Below are positions 25,710-34,169 of a stretch of DNA of 45,843 nt, in pieces. A program made the translations under genes and the position numbers. Numbering within the stretch: the first letter of the stretch is position 1; the number at the start of each line of letters is the position of its first letter. This DNA comes from Cyanobium sp. CZS48M (GTDB lineage: Bacteria > Cyanobacteriota > Cyanobacteriia > PCC-6307 > Cyanobiaceae), in the NCBI GenBank assembly GCA_030373145.1, contig JAUCZK010000021.1:1-45843 (forward strand). The letters are read 5' to 3'. The notes beneath the pieces were generated by a model. That model saw nothing but the letters and a program-made list of their open reading frames with translations. It was not told the origin of the DNA and ran no database searches.

Positions 25710-26333
25710 TCAGAGACTGGCGGTGGCGGCCACCGGACCATCCCAGCGGCGCAGGGAGCCGAGGTCGTAGCCCAGGCCATCGAACACCCGAATCACCAGA
25801 AAATCGACCATCTCCTCCAGGCTGGTGGGACGGTGGTACCAGGCGGGAATCGGCGGGGAGATGCGCGCACCCGCCTCCGCCAGGGTCGTGAGGTTGCGCA
25901 GGTGCACCAGGCTCCAGGGCATTTCGCGGGGGGCGATCACCAGGGGCCGCCCCTCCTTGAGGTGCACATCGGCCACCCGCTCCACCAGGTCGAGGGCCAC
26001 GCCGCTGGCGATCCGCCCCACCGTGCCCATGCTCGCCGGCAGGATCACCATGCCTCGCGTGCGGAAGCTGCCACTGGCGATCGCCGCCGCCTGATCGTTC
26101 CAGCGGTGACAGCGCAACTGGCCCGTCGTCACTCCCGTGCGCTCCCGCCAGAAGCGGGCCTGCAGATCCGGTTCAGAGGGAATGCGCACCCCCTGCTCCG
26201 CCAGCCAGACCCCGATGGCCCCGCGGCTGGCCACCAGCTCCACCGTCTCGCCGGCCTCGAGCAGCAACTGCAGACCCCGCTCCGCCAGCGGCATGGCGGA
26301 GGCACCCGTGACCGCCAGGACCACCGGATCCAT
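25710..26333 (-). CDS. ubiX: UbiX-family flavin prenyltransferase
   Basis: UbiX makes prenylated FMN, the cofactor of UbiD decarboxylases used in quinone biosynthesis. The 207-residue product has the family start VVLAVTGASAMPLAERGLQLL, the central LPASMGTVGRIASGVALDLVERVADVHLKEGRPLVIAPREMPWS, and the C-terminal PPIPAWYHRPTSLEEMVDFLV. The ATG at 26333 is four bases after the stop of the RNase II-like gene, which points to co-transcription. The frame extends upstream into that gene without a better start. Confidence 0.93.
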   Translation of the reverse strand: MDPVVLAVTGASAMPLAERGLQLLLEAGETVELVASRGAIGVWLAEQGVRIPSEPDLQARFWRERTGVTTGQLRCHRWNDQAAAIASGSFRTRGMVILPASMGTVGRIASGVALDLVERVADVHLKEGRPLVIAPREMPWSLVHLRNLTTLAEAGARISPPIPAWYHRPTSLEEMVDFLVIRVFDGLGYDLGSLRRWDGPVAATASL

Positions 26334-26337
26334 CCGC

Positions 26338-28617
26338 TCAGTCCTCCCCGTCGTCGCTGGCTGGATCAGCTTCTGCGCCGCCTTCGTCGTCGCCCTCCGG
26401 CAGCAGCACGGCCAGATCGATCTGATGGCGCAGGGCATCCACGTTCTGGATCTGCACCTCCACCTGGTCGCCGAGCATGTAGGTGCGGCGGTTCTTGCGG
26501 CCCACCAGACGGTTCTGGCGGGAGCGGTATTCGTACCAGTCGTCCTTGAGGGAACTGACGTGCACCAGCCCCTCCACCTGGGAGGGAGGAATCTCGACGA
26601 AAAAGCCGTAGCTCTGCACGCCGCTGATCACACCGGTGAGGGTCTGACCCACCAGGGGTTCCGCCGCCCGGGCCTGGGCCATGGCCAGCAGGTCGGCCTC
26701 CACCTCGGCGGTGAAGCGCCCCCGGCCGTTCAACCGCTGCAGCATCGACTCGCTGCGCCCCTGCTGCAGCTCGCTCAGCTGGCTTGGGGTGAGCAGGGGC
26801 CAGTCGATCGTGCCGTGGCAGCTGGCGCTGGCCAGATCCACCCGGGTCTTGTGGCGGACACTGGGGCGGTCCTTGCCCTCGGTCAGCAGCAGCACCAGCA
26901 GCTGCTGGTTCCAGAGATCGGCGTAGTGCAGCGAGGGCAGGCACCAGGGGGCGTAGGCCGCCGGTTCGGCGGCGAGGCCATGGGCGCCTGGGCTGGCGCT
27001 GAGCTGGATCGGCGGGATCACCTCACTGAGCTGACGCTGCAGCACCCTGCTGCGATCGGTGGCCGCGAAGGTGGCCGCCAGGTCCCTCGGGGCGGGGGCA
27101 TTGCCGTCCTCGCTGAGCTCCACGGGGATGTCGAGGCTGAGGGCCGCCTTGGCCACCTCGTTGATCTCACTGCCGTCGGCCGGCGGGTTGACCGCATAGA
27201 GGGCCGGCAGCCCGAGGGCACAGAGGTGGGCGCCGAGGGCGCGGCTGGCAAGGATCAGCAGTTCCCGCAGCAGGGCTGTGGGCTGGTGCTCGGGCAGCTG
27301 CACCATCCAGCCCGAACGGTGCTCTTCAGGCGAGGGGACGCAGAGATCGCCGAGGGATTCGAGGCTGGGGCGGGGCAGATCCAGCTCCAGGGAGCCGCTC
27401 TCCAGCCGCCGCTGACGCAGCAGGGCGGTGATCTCCAGCAGCCGCTCCAGCTGGGGCAGCTGATCCTTGATCGGCTTGAGCGCCGCCGGAATCGTGCGGG
27501 CCTTGGGCTTGCGCTCCGCCAGGGCCTGCAGGGCGCTGGCCTCCACCACCGCGTCCACCTGGATGGTGGTGAGGGCAAAGCGGTAGTCGCTCAGCTCCCC
27601 CTGCTCGTTGCAGCTCAGTCCCACCGAAACGGCGGCATTGGCTTCACCGGGCTTGAACGCAGCGGCTTTGCTCAGGGCTGGGCTGAGCAGCGGTAGCCAA
27701 CGACGACCCAGGCAGATCGATTCCCCCTGCTCCCGCAGCCAGAGATCGAGGCTGCCGCCGGGGCTGAAGCGTTCCGCCAGTGCCGGCACGTGGATCCACA
27801 GGCGCAGGCCGCCATCGCCCTCTTCCAGGGAGAGGGCGGGCAGGATCGGGGCGTCGCTGCCACTCCAGCCATTGAGCAGCAGGGTGGGCAGGGCCGTCAG
27901 GTCAGCGCGCTCTTTGTCGCTGGGGGCCTTGAGGCTGGAGCGTGGCGCCGCCGGCCGCTGGCGCAGGCCGTGCTTGGTGAGCAGCAGATCCAGATCGGCC
28001 TCCTCGCCGCCGTTGATCGGCAGGCGACGCTCCACGTGGCCCAGGGGCGGGAACTGTGCCACCGGATAGCGGTCCAGCAGCACCTCCACCACCGACTGCT
28101 TCTCGGCGTCGAGGTAGCTGGCGTCGGAGCCCGGCAGCTCCACCGAGGTCAGCAGCCGATCGTCGAGGGGCACCGCCAGCAGCCGGTCGTCCTGTTGTTC
28201 CACCTGGGCCAGCAGGTGGGTGGTGGCCCGCTCGAGGATGCACTGAACCCCCCCCTCTGGTGAGCGACGGCGGCCCCCTTCGCGGGTGATGCGCACCAGC
28301 ACCCGATCGCCGTTCCAGGCGTGGTTGAGCTGGTGGTCGCGGATGTAGATGTCCTCACCGCCGTCCTCGCGCAGGGCGAAGCAGAAGCCCTTGCTGGAGC
28401 AGCGCAGGCGTGCCTCGATCAAGGTGTCGTCCTGGCGACGCTGGATGCCGTCTTCTGTTTCCACCAGCACGCCCAGCCGGCTCAGGCCCTCCAGGGCGAT
28501 GCGCAGCTGAGATTTATCCGGGTCGAGACTCAGGCCCAGCGCTTTCTCCAGCTTGGCCACCGGCAGGGCGTCGGCGGCGGGGAGCTGCTCGAGCAGGTGG
28601 GCGACCGTGAACTTCAT
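26338..28617 (-). CDS. RNase II/RNB-family protein lacking catalytic residues, with S1 domain
   Basis: The 759-residue protein has RNase II/R architecture: N-terminal winged-helix-like and cold-shock-like domains (DPDKSQLRIALEGLSRLGVL; SSKGFCFALREDGGEDIYI), a central RNB domain from about 235 to 590, and a C-terminal S1 domain (VGQTLTGVISGVQSYGFFVEI) with an acidic tail. At the RNB active site, where E. coli RNase II has four Asp (D201, D207, D209, D210), this protein reads LLLNGWSGSDAPILPAL at about 245-260. By my alignment only the second Asp remains. The SPIRRYxD motif is replaced by LPSLHYADLW near 560. Exoribonuclease activity is therefore unlikely; RNA binding through the S1 domain and scaffolding are possible. 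The gene is intact and heads the ubiX-acsF run, so it seems maintained. Confidence 0.88.
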   Translation of the reverse strand: MKFTVAHLLEQLPAADALPVAKLEKALGLSLDPDKSQLRIALEGLSRLGVLVETEDGIQRRQDDTLIEARLRCSSKGFCFALREDGGEDIYIRDHQLNHAWNGDRVLVRITREGGRRRSPEGGVQCILERATTHLLAQVEQQDDRLLAVPLDDRLLTSVELPGSDASYLDAEKQSVVEVLLDRYPVAQFPPLGHVERRLPINGGEEADLDLLLTKHGLRQRPAAPRSSLKAPSDKERADLTALPTLLLNGWSGSDAPILPALSLEEGDGGLRLWIHVPALAERFSPGGSLDLWLREQGESICLGRRWLPLLSPALSKAAAFKPGEANAAVSVGLSCNEQGELSDYRFALTTIQVDAVVEASALQALAERKPKARTIPAALKPIKDQLPQLERLLEITALLRQRRLESGSLELDLPRPSLESLGDLCVPSPEEHRSGWMVQLPEHQPTALLRELLILASRALGAHLCALGLPALYAVNPPADGSEINEVAKAALSLDIPVELSEDGNAPAPRDLAATFAATDRSRVLQRQLSEVIPPIQLSASPGAHGLAAEPAAYAPWCLPSLHYADLWNQQLLVLLLTEGKDRPSVRHKTRVDLASASCHGTIDWPLLTPSQLSELQQGRSESMLQRLNGRGRFTAEVEADLLAMAQARAAEPLVGQTLTGVISGVQSYGFFVEIPPSQVEGLVHVSSLKDDWYEYRSRQNRLVGRKNRRTYMLGDQVEVQIQNVDALRHQIDLAVLLPEGDDEGGAEADPASDDGED

Positions 28618-28714
28618 CGAAACGACAGGGCGACGTTGGAGGTGAGGCGCGCGGCATGATGCCGGCAGGGGCGTGCAGCGAAGCCCCGGGGCATCGATGT
28701 CTCCGGGGCCAACT

Positions 28715-28999
28715 TTACGGAGCGTCGGTTCCGGAGCGCAGGATCAGCCGCAGGCCGATCACCAGGAAGCCCAGGGAGGCCGCCAGCTGGAGGGCATCGG
28801 CGGGAATCACGCTGGAGAGTGAGCCGCCCGCCAGGGCCCCCAGCAGGCTGGCGAGCACCAGGGCGCCGGCGCTGCCGAGGAACACCGCCAGGGTGTTGCT
28901 GGAGGTGCCGCTGATGGTCACGATCGTGAGCTGGGTCTTGTCGCCCAGCTCGGCCACGAACACGGTCAGGAAGGTGGAGGCCAGGAGGGGGAGCTGCAT
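28715..28999 (-). CDS. Half-size UPF0016 (GDT1/Mnx-type) cation transporter, second unit
   Basis: UPF0016 proteins export Mn2+ or Ca2+; in Synechocystis the full-length member Mnx protects against manganese toxicity. This 94-residue protein has three hydrophobic spans and a single copy of the signature E-L-G-D-K-T-Q (VFVAELGDKTQLTIVTISG). Full-length members have two copies, so it should pair with the neighbour at 29015-29449, which carries the other. The pair is separated by 15 bases. Heteromeric assembly is inferred. Confidence 0.88.
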   Translation of the reverse strand: MQLPLLASTFLTVFVAELGDKTQLTIVTISGTSSNTLAVFLGSAGALVLASLLGALAGGSLSSVIPADALQLAASLGFLVIGLRLILRSGTDAP

Positions 29000-29014
29000 C
29001 GCGGCGCCGGGGGC

Positions 29015-29449
29015 TCAGGGATTGGGGAGATCGAGGAGGGGCTGGAGCAGGCCGAGGCTGGCCTGCCCCCCCAGAAAGAGGCCGAGGGACACCATCAGCA
29101 CCCCGGAGATGCGCTCCAGGCGCTGGGCGGGCAGCACCGCCGCCAGCCAGCGCCCCAGCAGCACACCCACCAGGCTGGAGCAGATCAGGGCCAGGGCGGC
29201 GCCGGCGAAGACCACCCCGGGCCGTCCGGATTCAGCGGAGAGCAGCAGCGCCGCCAGCTGGGTCTTGTCGCCCAGCTCAGCTAGAAACACTGTGGTGAAC
29301 GTGGTGGCGGCCACCGCCACAAAATCCGACGATGCCGGGGTTTCCGGCTCGGAGGCTGCCCTGGTGTCGGGGCCCGCTTCCGGGCTGGATTCGCTGATGG
29401 TTCCGGCCTCGTGGCTGACGCTGAGATCCGGATCGACGGGGTCGCTCAT
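29015..29449 (-). CDS. Half-size UPF0016 (GDT1/Mnx-type) cation transporter, first unit
   Basis: A 144-residue protein with a hydrophilic, Glu/Ser-rich N-terminal extension of about 45 residues followed by the UPF0016 repeat (TVFLAELGDKTQLAALLLSA) and further hydrophobic spans. It pairs with the shorter unit downstream. The ATG overlaps the stop of the YkgJ-like gene by four bases, so all three are probably one operon. The extension lacks an export signal and probably stays in the cytoplasm. Confidence 0.87.
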   Translation of the reverse strand: MSDPVDPDLSVSHEAGTISESSPEAGPDTRAASEPETPASSDFVAVAATTFTTVFLAELGDKTQLAALLLSAESGRPGVVFAGAALALICSSLVGVLLGRWLAAVLPAQRLERISGVLMVSLGLFLGGQASLGLLQPLLDLPNP

Positions 29450-29862
29450 GGCTGGTTGAGGTGCTCGTTGCGGTGCTCGCTGGTGGCTCGGCGCGAAGGT
29501 TGGCCATCAGCCTGACGGGTGGCCCGCTCGAAGCGACACATCACCACCGAGCGCCCCCCATATTCCTCGCGGATCTGCTGGCGGCAGCAGCCGATCGCAA
29601 AGGCTTCCCCCTGATCGTCCGGGACGGCGAACAGCTTGGCGAGGGCACCAACCCGGCAGAACTCGGGCCGATCGGCGTAGATGCGGCAGCTTCTGGAGCC
29701 CGTGTTGAAGTGGCGGCACCAGCCGTCGGCTCCCACCATCGAGAGGTAGAGCTGGCGCTGCTGCTCACTGAGGGCCTCGAGGGCTTCGCTGCGCTGCTCC
29801 GGGTCCAGGCGGCAGCAGGCGCCGCAGCCGCTGATGCAGCTCCAGTGGGGTCCGGCGCCCAT
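29446..29862 (-). CDS. YkgJ-family cysteine cluster protein
   Basis: The 138-residue protein shows the YkgJ cysteine pattern (SCISGCGACC, GWCRHFNTGSRSCRIYADRPEFCR, then AIGCCRQQIREEYG), thought to bind zinc or an iron-sulfur centre. Biochemical function of the family is unknown. It heads a probable operon with the two UPF0016 transporter units (4-base overlap), which suggests a link to metal handling. The tail (SRRATSEHRNEHLNQP) is polar and variable. Confidence 0.88.
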   Translation of the reverse strand: MGAGPHWSCISGCGACCRLDPEQRSEALEALSEQQRQLYLSMVGADGWCRHFNTGSRSCRIYADRPEFCRVGALAKLFAVPDDQGEAFAIGCCRQQIREEYGGRSVVMCRFERATRQADGQPSRRATSEHRNEHLNQP

Positions 29863-29978
29863 CCGATCGCCTCCAACGGCTGTGACAAGGCGTCACAGTG
29901 GCATGGGAGCACCGGGGCCTGCGGCCCAGGCGGCCCTTAGGCTGACTCCCGGACAGTCCTTATCCGAGCGCCGCATCC

Positions 29979-30086
29979 ATGGGAATCGATTTCCATCTGA
30001 TCGCCAACTTCATGGCGCTGGCCCTGATCACCCTGGCGGGCCCAGCTGTGATTTTCATCCTCTTCTACAGGCGCGGCGCCCTCTGA
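29979..30086 (+). CDS. psb30: Photosystem II protein Psb30 (Ycf12)
   Basis: A 35-residue membrane peptide with one hydrophobic span ([20 protein letters not shown]) and the conserved ending RRGAL. The start [11 protein letters not shown] and the AGPAVIF core match Psb30/Ycf12 of marine and freshwater Synechococcus. Psb30 is a small peripheral subunit of the photosystem II core that helps stability under high light. It is a single gene, convergent with recJ; seven bases separate the two stop codons. Confidence 0.92.
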   Translation: MGIDFHLIANFMALALITLAGPAVIFILFYRRGAL

Positions 30087-30093
30087 ACCGGGC

Positions 30094-32022
30094 TCAGGCC
30101 TGAAGGCCCAGGGCCAGGGCGGCCTCGTCGATCAGGCCGCGCAGGTAGGCCGGCTGATCAAGCGCCGGGAGGTCCACATGGAGTTCCCGGCCTTCTTCAT
30201 TGCGGATCAGCACTCCTTCCCCCTGGCGCCGGCACCAGTAGGAGCGCTGGCGCCGCCTGAGCAGCACGGTGCCGCCGCCACTGCCGCGCAGGCCCACCAA
30301 TTCCAGTTGCAGGCGCTCCTCCCCCTGCCAGCTGTCGCTGCGCAGGCGGTAGGCCACATCCACCAGCTCCGGCACCGTGCCCTCCCCCTGCCAGCGCCAG
30401 GCGATCGCCCGCAGCCGGCAGTCCCCCTGCTCCAGCTCCAGCTGCAGGTGGCCGCCGCGCAGCAGCCGCTGGCTGATCACCCGGCAGGACTTGCTCCAGA
30501 ACACCGGCGCCGGCAACCCCGCCCCCAGGGGTTCGAGCCGCTGCAGGTCGCGCCAGAAGCCCCGGCCGATGCGCTCCAGCTCCAGGCAGGCCTCCGGCTC
30601 CACCGGCGAGCCGCTGCCGCGATCGCCCAGCCAGCTGGCCGCCAGGCCGTTGAGCTGCTCATGCAGATCCGCCAGCCGCTCCGCCCTCACGCTGAAGCCG
30701 CCGGCGGCGGGATGGCCGCCGTAGCGCTCCAGCAGGGCGCCGCAGTGGGTCAGGGCCTGATCCACCGCAAATCCCCTCGGTGCCCGCACCGATGCCCGCA
30801 GCCGGCCGCCCCCCTCTCCGGCCAGGAGGGCCACGGGCAGGCCATAGCGCTCCACCAGCCTGGCGGCCACGATGCCGATCACGCCGTGATGCCAGTGGGT
30901 CTGGGCGAGCAGCACAAAGGGGCTGGGCTCGGGCCCATCGGCCTCCACCAGGGCCACCGCCTCCGCCTCGATCGCCTCACAGAGCTCCCGCCGCTGCCGG
31001 TTGAGGGCCTCGCAGTCCTGGGCCAGGGCCATGGCGCGCTCGCGGTCGTCGGTGGTGAGCAGATCCACCACCAGGGCCGGATCGCCCAGCCGGCCCACGG
31101 CGTTGATGCGCGGTGCCAGCTTGAAGGCCACCGCCGTGGCATCGAGGGGCTCCTCCCCCAGCCCCGCCAGCCGCTGCAGGGCCTGCAGGCCCGGCAGGGG
31201 TGAGGCGTGCAGCCGCCTGAGGCCATCGCGCAACCAGCGCCGGTTCACCCCCAGCAGGGGGGCCATGTCGGCCACGGTGCCGATGCAGAACAGATCCAGG
31301 GCCATGGCGGTGGCATCGGCGCGGCCCAGCTGGCTGGCGAGCACCATCGCCAGCAGATAGGCGAGCCCCACCCCCGCCAGACCCCGGTAGGGGGAACCCT
31401 CGGGGGTGCAGGCCGGATGGAGCAGGGCCAGATAGGGCGGGTGCTCGGCGGGGAGCGTGTGGTGGTCGGTGAGGATCACCTCCACCCCCAGATCCCGGGC
31501 CCGCTCCAGGGCCTCCCGGGCGGAGATGCCGTTGTCGACGGTGACCAGCAGGCGCACCCCCTCGCTCCGGAGCCGCTCCACCATGCCGGCATTGAGGCCG
31601 TAGCCCTCCTCCTGCCGGCTGGGGATGGCGGCCTGGGGACGGGCCCCCAGCCGCTGCAGCACCCCCACCAGCAGGGCTGTGCTGGTCATGCCGTCGGCGT
31701 CGTAATCGCCGCAGATCGCCACCGCCTCCGCCGCGGCGCAGGCCCGCACCAGCCGCTCCACCGCCACCGCCAGATCGGCGAAGTGCTCGCGCGGGTCGGG
31801 GGCGGCGGCGGGCTCCAGCAACTCCTGGATCGCCTCGGGGCTGTCGAAGCCCCGCCGGCGCAGCACCGCCAGCAACTCCGGCGGTAGCCCCAGGGCCGCC
31901 ATTCCGCTGGCCTGGGCCCCGTCAAGGCTGGGGGGCAGGGGTGCGGGCAGTTGCCAGCGCTGCTCAGGCGGTGTGAAGGGCAGGGGATCCTCGGGGCAGT
32001 GGAGCCATTCTGATCGGCTCAC
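30094..32022 (-). CDS. recJ: Single-stranded-DNA-specific exonuclease RecJ
   Basis: RecJ degrades single-stranded DNA 5' to 3' in recombination and mismatch repair. The 642-residue product has the DHH phosphoesterase motifs (AICGDYDADGMTSTALLVG and LTDHHTLPAEHPP), the DHHA1-type C-domain motif (APRGFAVDQALTHCGALLERYGGHPAAGGFSV) and an OB-like C-terminal region. Length is near the upper normal range. Start is a GTG at 32022, which lies only 22 bases from the divergent HAD gene, so both promoters must lie within or across the coding starts. Confidence 0.94.
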   Translation of the reverse strand: MSRSEWLHCPEDPLPFTPPEQRWQLPAPLPPSLDGAQASGMAALGLPPELLAVLRRRGFDSPEAIQELLEPAAAPDPREHFADLAVAVERLVRACAAAEAVAICGDYDADGMTSTALLVGVLQRLGARPQAAIPSRQEEGYGLNAGMVERLRSEGVRLLVTVDNGISAREALERARDLGVEVILTDHHTLPAEHPPYLALLHPACTPEGSPYRGLAGVGLAYLLAMVLASQLGRADATAMALDLFCIGTVADMAPLLGVNRRWLRDGLRRLHASPLPGLQALQRLAGLGEEPLDATAVAFKLAPRINAVGRLGDPALVVDLLTTDDRERAMALAQDCEALNRQRRELCEAIEAEAVALVEADGPEPSPFVLLAQTHWHHGVIGIVAARLVERYGLPVALLAGEGGGRLRASVRAPRGFAVDQALTHCGALLERYGGHPAAGGFSVRAERLADLHEQLNGLAASWLGDRGSGSPVEPEACLELERIGRGFWRDLQRLEPLGAGLPAPVFWSKSCRVISQRLLRGGHLQLELEQGDCRLRAIAWRWQGEGTVPELVDVAYRLRSDSWQGEERLQLELVGLRGSGGGTVLLRRRQRSYWCRRQGEGVLIRNEEGRELHVDLPALDQPAYLRGLIDEAALALGLQA

Positions 32023-32044
32023 CTCCAGCTCCTAGCGTCGCTGG

Positions 32045-32809
32045 ATGCAAGCCCTTGCCGCCCAGGGTTCCCTGCGCGCCCTGCTCTGGGACGTGGACGG
32101 CACTCTGGCTGAAACCGAACTGGACGGTCACCGGGTGGCCTTCAACCGGGCCTTTGACCAGCTCGGCCTGCCTTGGCAGTGGGACCGTGCCACCTACATC
32201 GAGCTGCTGGCGATCAGTGGTGGCCGTGAGCGGCTGCGCGGGTTTCTGCAGCGGCAGCAGGGAGGGGAGCCCGAGGCCTCGCTGCTGGAGGCGTTGCACC
32301 AGGCCAAACAGCTGCATTACCGCCAGCTGGTGGTGGCCGGTGAGGTTCAGCTGCGAGCCGGTGTGCGCCGCCTGATCGAGGCGGCGGCGGCGGCCGGCCT
32401 GCAGCAGGCGATCGTGACCACCAGCGGCCGTGAGGCGGTGGCGGCCCTGCTGGAGAACCAGCTCAGGGATCTGAGTCAGCTGCTGCCGTTGCGGATCTGT
32501 GCCGAGGACGTGGCCGCCAAGAAGCCCGATCCCGAGGCCTACCGCCTGGCCCTGCAGCGCCTGGGGCTGGAGCCCGGTGCTGCTGTGGCCCTGGAGGATT
32601 CCCCGGCGGGTCTGGCGGCGGCCACGGCGGCCGGACTGCGCTGCCTGGTGACCCTCAGTGCCGCCACAATCAAATTGCCAATCACGCGCTTCAGCGCCGC
32701 CTCCAGCCTCACCGATGGCCTGGAGCCCACCAGGGTGCTGCGGGGCCCGGCTTGTGCCGGCGGCCAGATCACGCTCTCCTACCTGGAGCAGTTGCCAGCC
32801 ATGCCATGA
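32045..32809 (+). CDS. HAD-superfamily phosphatase, CbbY-like
   Basis: A 254-residue HAD hydrolase with motif I WDVDGTLAETELDGHR, the helical cap, motif III (AAKKPDPEAYRLAL) and motif IV (VALEDSPAGLAAATAAGLR). The pattern E-x-D-G-H-R after motif I fits the CbbY group, whose members dephosphorylate xylulose-1,5-bisphosphate or related sugar bisphosphates and protect Rubisco. Its stop overlaps the ATG of the DUF565 gene (ATGA). The position upstream of glycerate kinase suggests a carbon-fixation or photorespiration unit, which is inference. Confidence 0.88.
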   Translation: MQALAAQGSLRALLWDVDGTLAETELDGHRVAFNRAFDQLGLPWQWDRATYIELLAISGGRERLRGFLQRQQGGEPEASLLEALHQAKQLHYRQLVVAGEVQLRAGVRRLIEAAAAAGLQQAIVTTSGREAVAALLENQLRDLSQLLPLRICAEDVAAKKPDPEAYRLALQRLGLEPGAAVALEDSPAGLAAATAAGLRCLVTLSAATIKLPITRFSAASSLTDGLEPTRVLRGPACAGGQITLSYLEQLPAMP

Positions 32810-33150
32810 GTCCGTTGCCCGTGCAATCCACCCGCCTGCAGCAGGCCCTGGAGAGCGGCGGCCGCACGGCACTCTCTGGATGGCGAGGGAACTGGCGCCA
32901 CCGCAGCCTGGCGCTGCTGGCCCTGCTGCTGGGTCTGTTCGCCGGCAACAACGTCACCTCCTTCGTGCTGTATCAGTTGGGGCCGCGCCCACTGGTGGTG
33001 CTGCTGGTGGTGCTGCTGGTGGAGCTGCTGGCTCGCCTGCGCAGCCACTGGGTGCGGGGGGAGCCCTCCCTGGGCTGGGTGCTCTGCGACAACCTGCGGC
33101 TCGGGGTGGTCTATGCCGTGGTGCTGGAGGGGTTCAAGCTCGGCTCGTGA
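32806..33150 (+). CDS. DUF565/Ycf20-like membrane protein
   Basis: The 114-residue protein has a polar head, two or three hydrophobic spans (LALLALLLGLFAGNNVTSFV, LVVLLVVLLVELLARL) and the DUF565/Ycf20 hallmarks GLFAGN and NLRLGVVYAVVLEGFKLGS. Ycf20 is a thylakoid-associated protein of algae and cyanobacteria; a Chlamydomonas/Arabidopsis relative affects non-photochemical quenching. The ATG at 32806 overlaps the HAD stop and its TGA overlaps the GTG of the next gene, so translation is coupled on both sides. Confidence 0.85.
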   Translation: MSPLPVQSTRLQQALESGGRTALSGWRGNWRHRSLALLALLLGLFAGNNVTSFVLYQLGPRPLVVLLVVLLVELLARLRSHWVRGEPSLGWVLCDNLRLGVVYAVVLEGFKLGS

Positions 33151-34151
33151 GCGCTGTCCCCTCGCCCGGTTCCTGGCCTTGGCCCTTCCCGCCGGAGCCG
33201 CACCAGCGGCTGCTGGCCCGCTGTGGCGTCAGCGATCCGCTCGCCTGGGCCCAGCTGTGGTCCCAGCGCCTCGGGGCCTGGGAGGGCCCGCCCCATCCCA
33301 GCCTGCTCTGGGGTCTGGTGTTGCCGCTGCTCAGCGGCTGCCATTCCAGGCTCAGCGGTGGCAGCTCCCCGCTGTTGATCGGGCTGAACGGGCCGGTGGG
33401 GGCCGGCAAGACCACCCTGGGCCGAGCGCTGGAGCGCCTGGCGCCCAGCTTCGGCCTGCGCCTGGCGGTGGTCTCGATCGATGACGCCTATCTGCCCTAC
33501 CAGCAGCGACTGCAGCGGCTGGCGGGCAATCCCTTCGGCGTCAGCCGCGTTCCGCCCGGCAGCCACGACCTGCCGGTGTTGCTGGAGTGCCTGCGGCGTT
33601 GGCGCTCGGGGGAGCCATGGCAGCTGCCCCGCTTCGACAAGCGCCTGCGCGCCGGTGTGGGTGATCGGGCCGGCTGGCGCCGCTTGGGGACCGTGGATGT
33701 GCTGGTGCTGGAGGGCTGGCTGGTGGGCTGCCGGGCCCTGGGAGAGAGCGCCCTCTCGGGGGCCATGGCCGAGCCAATGCAGCCGTGGAGCCTGCACCTC
33801 AACGCTGCAGAACTGGCCTGGGTACCGCGCTGGGACCGGGAGTTGCAGGCCTACCAGTCGCTCTGGGATCAGCTTGAGGGGCTGTGGTTGCTCCGGCCCT
33901 GCCGCTGGAGCCTGCCCCTGCGCTGGCGCCTTCAGGCCGAAGCCCGCCAGCGCCGCTGCTCTGGCCAGGCACTCCAGGCCCCGGAGGTGCTCGCCATGGC
34001 AAGGGCCACATTGGCCTCTCTGCCCCCTGAGCTTTATCAGGATCCCCTGGCGACATCAGCGCCTGGCTCGTCGTCCGCAGCCACGGCCCTGATCAGGCTC
34101 GATGGCCAGCGCCGCTGCATCTGGAGCGGCCCGGCCCAGGAGGCACCGTGA
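33147..34151 (+). CDS. glyK: D-glycerate 3-kinase, plant type (GLYK)
   Basis: Phosphorylates glycerate to 3-phosphoglycerate, the last step of photorespiration. The 334-residue P-loop kinase has Walker A GLNGPVGAGKTTLGRAL near residue 75, SIDDAYLPYQQR, GNPFGVSRVPPGSHDLPVL, PRFDKRLRAGVGDR and VLVLEGWLVGCRAL, all typical of the plant/cyanobacterial glycerate kinase. The GTG start at 33147 overlaps the DUF565 stop (GTGA). The frame continues upstream through DUF565 but that part is a shadow. The last 40 residues are of lower complexity. Confidence 0.92.
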   Translation: MSAVPSPGSWPWPFPPEPHQRLLARCGVSDPLAWAQLWSQRLGAWEGPPHPSLLWGLVLPLLSGCHSRLSGGSSPLLIGLNGPVGAGKTTLGRALERLAPSFGLRLAVVSIDDAYLPYQQRLQRLAGNPFGVSRVPPGSHDLPVLLECLRRWRSGEPWQLPRFDKRLRAGVGDRAGWRRLGTVDVLVLEGWLVGCRALGESALSGAMAEPMQPWSLHLNAAELAWVPRWDRELQAYQSLWDQLEGLWLLRPCRWSLPLRWRLQAEARQRRCSGQALQAPEVLAMARATLASLPPELYQDPLATSAPGSSSAATALIRLDGQRRCIWSGPAQEAP

Positions 34152-34169
34152 TCAGCGATGAGCTGTTGA

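Noticed and set aside
26137-27696. A 519-codon plus-strand frame opposite the RNase II-like gene
   Set aside because: It is a GC-driven shadow: the minus-strand frame shows clear RNB and S1 domains, while this one is rich in Gln, His, Gly and Leu without domains.
32658-33146. Upstream extension of the glycerate kinase frame
   Set aside because: It runs through the HAD and DUF565 genes in another frame; the GTG at 33147 overlapping the DUF565 stop is a natural start.
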